A stretch of DNA of 64,000 bases, taken from NCBI RefSeq assembly GCF_947172395.1, contig NC_069098.1, positions 5,697,001-5,761,000 of the forward strand. The letters are read 5' to 3'. This document shows, one piece after another, positions 56,697-64,000 of the stretch (positions are counted from its first letter, which is position 1; each line of letters starts with the position of its first letter). A model generated the notes under the pieces. That model searched no databases, was not told the DNA's origin, and worked only from the letters and a program-made list of their open reading frames with translations. The stretch comes from Bicyclus anynana (lineage: Eukaryota; Arthropoda; Insecta; Lepidoptera; Nymphalidae). A program made the position numbers and the translations under genes.

Positions 56697-56825
56697 CTGT
56701 AGCCATGTGACACGTCGATTCACTTTCTACAAACGCTAACGCTTAGAAAATTAAAAAATGTATGGATATTACATTCGAAATCGACAGGCCACGTGATCAA
56801 TTTGTCGATCGGATCTATCAATCTC
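56697..56825 (-). repeat. Dispersed family G, copy 3
   Basis: Minus-strand match to 41509-41651: 'ctgtagccatgtgacacgtc', 'tacaaacgctaacgctt', 'cacgtgatcaatttgtcgat'. Confidence 0.72.
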
Positions 56826-57972
56826 TGTCTGTCGTCAGTGGTGTGAATAAGGTTTTTAACTAGGGTATGCAGTATAGTTAAAAAATGCAAAAATTGGATA
56901 ATTTGGACAAAATAGATAATTCCTCCTCAAAACAGGTATGTGATGAATCCTCAGGGTATAGGTTGCGTTTATGCATCTATGAAGTGCACGCCACTATCTG
57001 TCGTGTAATGAGCCAATAAAATAGTAATAATGGTGGCCATGTGCGCTAAAAATTACTGGAAATTGGAGTTAAATCAAAATATTTTCGTATTTTCTTTTAA
57101 TTAATAATTAAAAGAAGCTAATTTGTAAAACAACAATACCTACTTACTTTAGTATGTTTAAAAGTTAACATATTGTTAATTAAATTTCAGAAATCTCTAA
57201 TGATGCAATAAAACCCATTTCTTGAAAACTACTTGAATGTTAAGAAATTTTACTGCAGTTCAAAGTTCCCGTAATTAAACTCAGACTCAAGTAAAAAATA
57301 GAAGGAAAAGATAAACGGGTATAAAAATGATGCTTACCCGGAGAAGCTTATTAACCTTATATACTCGTATGTCGAGGTTATGCTGAAGTTATAAAATAGT
57401 TTGGAACAATGTTTTCTTTTTGCATTTTAAAAATTTTCAGCGAGGAAAAATTGAAATAATTTTAGCGAGTTTTAAGACACGTATTTTAAACTCACAAATA
57501 AGGTCTTAGCTAAGATGATAAAATAATGCCACCTTTATAAAATTTAATGCGTTGGCGCATTGAGATTTATATACCTGTTTACTGTCAAAAAATAATTCCT
57601 TTTATCCTCCAAGTTAATTAATTCTAAAGCTCATTAAACGTCGAGTTATGATTTACAACGCTTTTTGGTTTGCTTTCTACCAAAAACATCAGTAAATACG
57701 TATTTTTGCAACTGCCCATGTTTCTATCTATCTTTTCCTTAATCTATGTATGTAATTAAAGTGCAGTACTTGTAGGTTCATTGTTCGAAACAGGTTTCTT
57801 CGTGGAAAATAATGATTAGGGCACGCTAGTACTTAAATTATAAGCTTGTATTTTTGTAATGAAGAACTAACTAGTGTTGTTAAAGTGCTGTCATAAATGA
57901 AACTTATGCACGGAAAACTATTTTATTCCTGTAGAACCAGTAAGATAGATAAAGAAATTACGTTTATAGGTA
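56826..57972. other. No feature recognised
   Basis: AT-rich. 'gaagtgcacgccac' at 56980 and 'ggcgtgcacttcac' at 51373 are reverse complements and may mark a further dispersed repeat. Confidence 0.35.
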
Positions 57973-57973
57973 A

Positions 57974-58160
57974 CTAGCGGACGCCTGCGACTTCGTCCGC
58001 GTGTAATCCCATACAAACTTTCAACCTCTATTTCAACCTCTTCATCCCTTTTTTTTCGCAATAAAAGGTATCCTATGTCCTTTCTCAGGATTTCAGATTG
58101 TTTGTGCCAAATCTCATCAAAATCGGTTGAGAGGTTTAAGCGGGAAAGCGTTATTTTATT
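57974..58160 (-). mobile_element. Helitron-like element
   Basis: CTAG at 57974, 'cggacgcctgcgacttcgtc', 'aaactttcaacctctatttc', 'catcaaaatcggttgagagg'. The opposite end is unclear. Confidence 0.75.
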
Positions 58161-60207
58161 TTACTAGTGATGTCACTCTGATGAAAATTGGAAAATCCTT
58201 CAAAATATCAAAACCAAAACACTGTCTCACGTATTTCCAGTTAACACTGTCTTGTTTCGAAATGAAATGCAATGACTGCTTCAATTCATGAAACCAAATG
58301 TAGTCGAGATTTGAAATTTGAAAAATGTTTGTGTAAACCGTTAGGAATAAACAAGCAATTTGAAAACAATGGCTTTGTTCACAATTTGTTACCAAACTTT
58401 TAATATTTTTGTTGAATAACGTACAAAAGGAATTTTTAGTGAACGTCAGTTAGGTATGCGTTTGTAGTCAGTAAAGAACAATTATCATACACATTGGAGG
58501 TTTATTTACTTAATAGTAAGCCTAACATACGTCCAACGACTTATCTCGTATTATCGAGAAATAGACAAATATCAACCAGTAGCAGCGCAACCGGAAATAT
58601 CACTATGTCGTTCATTGCGTTGCGTTGGGACGAAAGTGATGAGACAGGGATAACTCCACTGCTATAGTCGACATTTACATCGTCTATTTCTCTGCAAGAG
58701 ATGATGATATTGTTGTTTGAAAGCTAGGCCCATAGAAGGTACATCGCCATAATATATAAAGTCTACAATCTGTAAGTACTCTACTAAAAAGTTCAATAAG
58801 GGCAAACAAGTGCTTTTTTAACTTCTTTCATAAAAATCTTCTAAACAGGCAATTTTCTTTGAGTGCATTTGTTAACAAAGATGATAAAATCTTTCTACAT
58901 GTTTTATTAATAATTATTATAATTTGTCTATTTAAACGACCTCAAAAAGGAGGAGGTTCTCAATTTGATTGGTATTAAAATACAAAACAATACATAAAGA
59001 TATTACATATTATGTTATATTATCCAACAAAATTACTTAATTATAGATTAGGGCCTTTTATTAATGAACTCGAAACGTACAACTGTTATGAAAATTGGTA
59101 GCTTTCATTTATAGATTGGTTTGTTTACGGTGGGTATCGATTTGTTTCAGTAAAGTTTTCCGGGAAATTTAAGTTTAGAGCTCAGGTTCGATGCCCGTTC
59201 ACTGACCATAAAAAGATAGATCGAGCGTGAAGATGTAATTTGCTTTTATAATTTACCTCATTAAGGATTTTTTTAGTCTAGGCCTTTGTTTTTTATTAGT
59301 AGCTAAATTTATAATTTTGCTATCGTCTTAAAAGCGTTTATGTAGTTTGTTAGTATTTGTTAACATAATGAAACAATTTTTACAAGCACTTAATAATTTA
59401 AACTTTATAATTTAAACTACATTAATCTTTTCAATTTACCATATACCTAGGTACATACAGAAACAGTACATTTCACTGAAGGAGCCAGAAGGTAGCAATT
59501 GGCATTTCTTGATAAACAAAAATACATAAAAAAATATATATGCATACAGCCGAACTTACAACCTCCTCCTTTTTGGAAGTCGGTTAATTAGCAATTATGA
59601 TTCTGTTTTTGAGCTTAAATAACTTGATGCAGACTTCTTATTTGTCTTTTTCAATTTTAAAAAGATTTGTTTTTTATAAAAGGTGATATGGAGCCACCTT
59701 TTACAAAAAAAAAACCAACAATTACATTTTATTCAAAGTCATAACTAATTTCCCGGAACAATAAATACAACAGGTGCAAATAAATTCACCAAGAAATTAT
59801 TATTTCCTTTATATTCATTAATAAACGGGTTCAGCAGTCACAATACATCACAGTTACGAAACTTGTTAAGCAAACACACAGCTTCGCAAATCCGCGCCGG
59901 CTTACGAATCTCGGTTATCTAATTAGTGCAAACGAATTGGTGAAATTTTGATCGCAATTATTTCTAAACCACGCTTCTGCCGGATTAAATGTGCTAATTG
60001 GTAAACAGTACGAGTGCGTTCGTATTTAACATCGCTGTTGTTTACGAGTATGCCGATTAGTGAGTATGTTTGTACGAATGTTTTCAACAATGCGGTTTAG
60101 CTGCATTGTTTAGAATTAGGAATTTGCGTAAACAAATACATCAGCTGTTAAAACCTTGGAAACATTGATGTGTTCGCGGTTGCGGTCAAGCTTACATTTT
60201 TTGACTA
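58161..60207. other. Mostly unannotated; family F ends at 58935-58970 and 59510-59590
   Basis: 'aaaaaggaggaggttctcaa' (minus) and 'aacctcctcctttttggaag' + 'tcggttaatt' (plus) are termini of family F in opposite orientations 600 bases apart. 59860-60170 is GC-balanced with homeodomain-type ctaatta sites; see findings. Confidence 0.45.
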
Positions 60208-60315
60208 CCAATCACTGGGCTGATTTTAGATGCAGAGCTGTGATTGGTGGGCTGGTTATAAATGCAGTGCTGTGATTGGTGGGTTTGTATTAAATGCAGT
60301 GCTGTGATTGATGGG
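60208..60315 (+). repeat. Minisatellite, ~3 units of ~36 bp
   Basis: 'gctgtgattggtgggctggt' + 'tataaatgcagt' repeated about three times with substitutions. The minus-strand frame at 60192-60476 derives from it. Confidence 0.85.
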
Positions 60316-60384
60316 ACGCTTAGACTTAAGCATAAATCTATCAGTTTGTTACAAGACTTTGTGGAAATAAGATTTGATGGCAAT

Positions 60385-60895
60385 AGGGATGATGACAGTT
60401 TTTTAAATTGTATATAAATTAAGAGTATACTAATAGGAAAGCAATTTTGTAAAAGGAACAGGGTATCTGCGATCATTACTTTCGGAGCTACAGGGATTTA
60501 AAGAGTCAGATTTGCGGCGCTGCCGCGGATCCCTGAAAAACGCCCCATACAAAATGGCACGAACTGATGACGTCGTAGGCAATGTAATGATCGTTAGATT
60601 TGTATGTGCGTTCAAACAAAATTACTAATATCTTTGTTATTTGTGCGTTTATGTTTATAGTTCACATATTAAAAAATGTCACATTTAATGTAAGGAAGCT
60701 AAAACTGTATGAATTTTCATCTAATTACGATAAAATATTTTAAATAGATTTTGAAATTTTATAATCTCATTTATTTTGCAAATATCCAGACAATCTTTGC
60801 TTTTTATGTATAAATTAGTTAACATTGACCCTATTTACCCGAATGTATCATAAAAATCAATATATTCAAACCTAGTCATCATCCCCATTGTAAAG
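60385..60895 (+). repeat. Dispersed family H, copy 3 (longest)
   Basis: Covers the segments of both other copies plus a GC-rich middle ('gcggcgctgccgcggatccc', 'gcacgaactgatgacgtcgt') absent from the 52-kb copy. Confidence 0.85.
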
Positions 60896-61208
60896 CTCTC
60901 TTCGGTGACACGTCTCAAAAAAATATGAATAGGTGAATAGGTCTTTTATGACCTTACCGCAAGAAATCAACTTGATTTAATATAAAAGCGTTTTAAAGAT
61001 AATGCCGTTATCAACAAAGAAAAAAGGTCATAGAGCAGAGGTTTTTCTGAATAAAACTTTTAGCGATAAAACATATTGTGGTCTAAGCTTCTTTGTTTAT
61101 TCCAAGTTTTGTCTTTCTTAATCGTATACCGGTATCGTGCGTTGTCGAATACGCTCGTAATAATACCCCATACCCAAACATTTATCTGTCATTTTTAGAT
61201 TATCTACT

Positions 61209-61434
61209 ATTAGCCCTCATTCGTACGAGAACTTCTTTAACGGATGTAAAAAATGCGTTCAAATACAAGAAATACATTCCCAAGTATAGATACGTTTACA
61301 CGAAAGCGTATTTAAAACACGAGGCTTTTTTCCAACTGCCTTGCATTTTCAATTTTGGGTATTGGAAATAGACCTTCATTTAACTTTATGCTATTTTTGA
61401 ACGCTTTTTTAAAACTCTCGTGCGAATGAGGGCA
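61209..61434. mobile_element. MITE-like element with TIRs
   Basis: 'gccctcattcgtacgagaac' at the left and the inverse of the right end, 'gccctcattcgcacgagagt', are inverted repeats; both are followed inward by 'gcgttcaaa'. The 92-codon frame at 61093-61371 runs through it and is not supported as a gene. Confidence 0.65.
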
Positions 61435-61498
61435 TTTTATTATTACTTACATAGTAGCCTAAACTGATGAAATTTATAGGTAAGCATGTATCCATATA

Positions 61499-61792
61499 TC
61501 CAAGCGGCCGTGATAGCCCAGTGGATACGACCTCTGCCTCCGATTCCGGAGGGTGTGGGTTCGAACCCGTTTTCAGTTGTGTGCATTTTAAGAAATTAAA
61601 TATCACGTGTCTCTAACGGTGAAAAAAATCATCGTGAGGAAACCTGCATACCAAAGAATTTTCGTAATTCTCTGCGTATGTGAAGTCTGCCAATCCGCAT
61701 TGGGCCAGCGTGGTGGACTATTCGCCTAACTCCTCTAATTCTGAGAGGAGACTCGAGCTCAGCAGTGAGCCAATTATGGGTTGATCAAATCA
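61499..61792 (+). mobile_element. SINE-1 with 13-bp target duplication
   Basis: 'cggccgtgatagcccagtgg' head, box B 'gggttcgaaccc', body and short tail. An exact direct repeat atgtatccatata borders it (61486-61498 and 61793-61805). The 'ggcatgcacctcca' block after box B is deleted. Confidence 0.96.
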
Positions 61793-61814
61793 ATGTATCC
61801 ATATACATATAACT

Positions 61815-62215
61815 AAGAAGGTTTATCAATCATCATCATCATCATCATATCAGCCGATGGACGTCCACTGCAGGACATAGGCCTTATGTAAGGACTTTTA
61901 AACATCACGATACTGAGCCACCTGCATCCAGCGAAGCCCTGCGACTCGCTTGATGTCGTCAGTCCACCTGGTTGGGGGTCGGCCAACACTGCGCTTACTA
62001 GTGCGGGGTCGCCATTCCAGCACTTTGGGACCCCAACGTCCATCGGCTCTTCGAACTATGTGCCCCGCCCATTGCCATTTCAGCTTCGCAACTCGTTGAG
62101 CTATGTCGGTGACTTTGGTTCTTCTGCGGATCTCCTCATTTCTGATTCGATCTCGCAAAGATACTCCTAACATAGCTCGTTCCATGGCCCGCTGTGTGCA
62201 AAGATGCACGATAAG
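61815..62215 (-). mobile_element. 5'-truncated RTE-type LINE
   Basis: The minus-strand frame (62209-61898) encodes the RTE reverse-transcriptase ORF's C-terminus: MERAMLGVSLRDRIRNEEIR, KWQWAGHIVRRADGRWG, RRPTRWTDDIKR-like and a final WMQVAQYRDV. A single indel then shifts the frame; the expected end (cagtggacgtccatcggctg) and a (GAT)n tail follow at 61867-61826. The start codon is an artefact of truncation. Confidence 0.92.
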
Positions 62216-62470
62216 TATTTATAATATTATTACAATCACGTTACAATACAATTGATAGGTAAGTTGATATTAAAATTGATAGACACGAGTAATGTCGACT
62301 CCAAGTCTTGGATATTTTAATATGAAACGGAAACACGACAGGCTTTGTGTTTTTTGATTGATTGGCGTATCCCGGGCGCGGCTGTAATTGTACTTAAAAA
62401 GATTGATTGGGAAATGAGAAACTTGTGTTTGTTTTCAATATCTATTTACTTGTCAGAAGTGAAGGGAGAC

Positions 62471-62798
62471 TTTTTTTTTTATTCTTTACAAGTTAGCCCT
62501 TGACTACAATCTGACCTGATGGTAAGTGATGATGCAGTCTAAGATGGAAGCGGACTAACTTGTTAGGAGGAGGATGAAAATCCACACCCCTTTCGGTTTC
62601 TACGCGGCATCGTACCGGAACGCTAAATCGCTTGGCTGTACGTCTTTGTCGGTAGGGTGGTAACTAGCCACGGCCGAAGCCTCCCACCAGCCAGACCTGG
62701 ACAAATTAAGAAAATCTCAATCTGCCCAGCCGGGGATCGAACCCAGGACCTCCGTCTTGTAAATCCACCGCGCATACCACTGCGCCACGGAGGCCGTC
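62471..62798 (-). mobile_element. SINE-2, intact reference copy
   Basis: Poly-A (T-run 62471), tail, 'gggtgtggattttcatcctc', body, box B 'gggttcgatcccc', box A region 'gtggcgcagtggtatgcg', and the gacggcctcc 5' end. Flanking A-rich DNA obscures the target duplication. Confidence 0.96.
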
Positions 62799-63062
62799 AA
62801 AAAAAAAACGGAGGTCATGGAGGACTAAATCAGTATATTTTTTTGAATAATGTATTGTATATACAGGGTGCTGGGGAGTATTTCCCTTAACTCTGGAATT
62901 ATATTCTTTACCGAAAGTTAATAAAAAATGTTCAATATTATACAACAACATCTTAAAAATAACTTACTCGTATCTTAAAAACAACATTAACCATGTATTC
63001 AAACATAACGAAAATTACCCTTTCCCCACCAACTAATCTAAAAAAAAAATCTTTTTCACAAT

Positions 63063-63098
63063 TCTACGGTCCAATCAACATTTTGATTGGACCGTAGA
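63063..63098. repeat. Perfect 16-bp inverted repeat, 4-base loop
   Basis: tctacggtccaatcaa / catt / ttgattggaccgtaga. Confidence 0.97.
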
Positions 63099-63224
63099 CC
63101 TAAGTATGAGGTGTAAATTTTAACTTAATTCCTAAAATAAAGGGGTTTTTTTGACAGACAGATCTTCAAGTAAAAAGATCGCTTTTTTTTATTGTGCATT
63201 TCTTTTTGTTTTTTTTCATTATTT

Positions 63225-63285
63225 TTCTATATTGTATGTTTCATTAAGGAGTACAATAAAGAGTATTTTCATTTCATTTCATTTA
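63225..63285 (+). mobile_element. LINE 3' tail relic
   Basis: 'ggagtacaataaagagtatt' followed by (TTTCA)n is the terminal pattern of many insect LINEs. The upstream body is not recognisable. Confidence 0.4.
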
Positions 63286-63504
63286 CCAGGCCAGTAGGTA
63301 CCTCCAAAGGAAAAAACTGAACTCTAATAAAAACAAACTTCGTGCACCGCAAAGCAATTTCACTAAGTGAAACTTGAGTTCGCGCAAATAATAAATCACA
63401 TCAGAAAATGTCAATTTCGTTGAAAAGTAGTTCCGTAAACTGGCCAAGTGGCGTACAGTATCGAAATAAGTAAACTTTGGGCGAGCGCCGGCCGTGTTGA
63501 TAGT

Positions 63505-63870
63505 GGGTGCAATTTATTGCACTCGGCCAGGGTGACCATGCGTCAAGATTAGGCTTGACACGTCAGACATTAAAACGCGCGGCATTAAAATGTCTGGCAT
63601 GTTATTCATACGATAAGAAAATGCGAATATTTAGTAAGCATTTTTTGTTGTGTATTTTTTGCTCAGTTTATTTTGCTAATCAGTAACAATAGCATCAGTA
63701 GATGACATATTATCTTAGTTTTGAGTATAACACTATTAGCTATTGAAAATGAGCGCAATTTATTGCAGTAGGACACGGTGACCATGCGTCAAGATTAGGC
63801 TTGACACGTCAGACATTAATACGTGTAACATTAAAATAATCTGTAAGTTATTCATTCAATAAGTTATACT
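63505..63870 (+). repeat. Direct repeat pair, 246-bp spacing
   Basis: 'gcaatttattgca' + 'ggtgaccatgcgtcaagatt' + 'aggcttgacacgtcagacat' + taa occurs at 63509-63582 and 63755-63828, with the middle 40-odd bases identical. It includes the hairpin gtcaag/cttgac. The pair may continue beyond the window. Confidence 0.9.
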
Positions 63871-64000
63871 TTATGTTTTTCTTTTTAGCAGTTTTAGTAG
63901 TAGTAGGCTTGAATTATTAAACACTTGAAACTAAGCCTTTAAGAAGTATGTTTAAAGTTACTCTTATACCAATTCAGAAGGTAGTACTTGCTTTACAATA

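Noticed and set aside
59180..59240. Box-B-like 'caggttcgatgcc'
   Set aside because: No box A or SINE body around it; a single match is expected by chance.
62860..62900. 'tatacagggtgctggggagt' as a DNA-transposon terminus
   Set aside because: Suggestive start, but no inverted partner found downstream within the window.
1..64000. CRISPR arrays, operons, ribosome binding sites, phage or plasmid functions
   Set aside because: All content points to a repeat-rich insect nuclear genome; the regularly spaced repeats present are minisatellites or transposon copies.

Overview
The window looks like a stretch of nuclear DNA from a moth or butterfly (Lepidoptera). It is AT-rich, carries almost no host coding sequence, and is packed with repeats I recognise as lepidopteran: two tRNA-derived SINE families, non-autonomous Helitrons that start TC-TATACTAATATTATAAA and end CTAG at an A/T target, RTE-type and jockey/CR1-type non-LTR retrotransposons, and several fold-back or TIR elements. 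There is no bacterial or organellar content.

Host gene content is small. At the left end a locally CpG-rich stretch (about 200-420) and a TCAGT initiator-like site (461) precede an ATG at 731. That ATG opens 22 codons of signal-peptide-like sequence ending at a good splice donor (797/798). I read this as the 5' end of a secreted or membrane protein gene on the + strand, with most of the window being its first intron. Other possible host exons are weaker: a coding-like block at 38519-38741 whose acceptor phase fits exon 1 and which is cut by a Helitron, a candidate alternative first exon at 29346-29398, and a minus-strand terminal-exon candidate at 7219-7396. A decayed minus-strand coding remnant lies at 53960-54269.

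Repeats by region. 1-15 kb: SINE fragments, a nested SINE (6728-7080), an (AT)n tract, and a 130-bp direct duplication (10850/11300). 15-17.75 kb: a 5'-truncated LINE with most of an RT ORF, broken by a 5-bp insertion. 18-28 kb: many SINEs, a TA-flanked hairpin MITE (19421-19627), a hAT MITE nested in a SINE with an 8-bp target duplication (22363-22703), and GC-rich fold-backs. 29-38 kb: Helitrons, one carrying about fifty units of a G-rich 11-bp minisatellite (31485-32055), perfect hairpins, and a pogo/Tigger-like MITE (36876-37461). 38-50 kb: Helitrons, SINEs, a solo-LTR-like segment, and an inverted pair of one repeat family (43.4 and 47.8 kb). 50-64 kb: Helitrons, a tRNA-like SINE head, three copies of one dispersed family (35.2, 52.4, 60.4 kb), an RTE 3' end, and a 246-bp-spaced direct repeat at the right edge.

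The elements appear to work together as retrotransposition partners: the first SINE family ends in the same GAT repeat as the RTE LINE. Nested insertions give a relative order of events at several loci. I see no evidence for a new multi-gene system. The best leads are the Helitron-borne G-rich minisatellite, the possible long-intron secreted gene, and the unclassified dispersed families.
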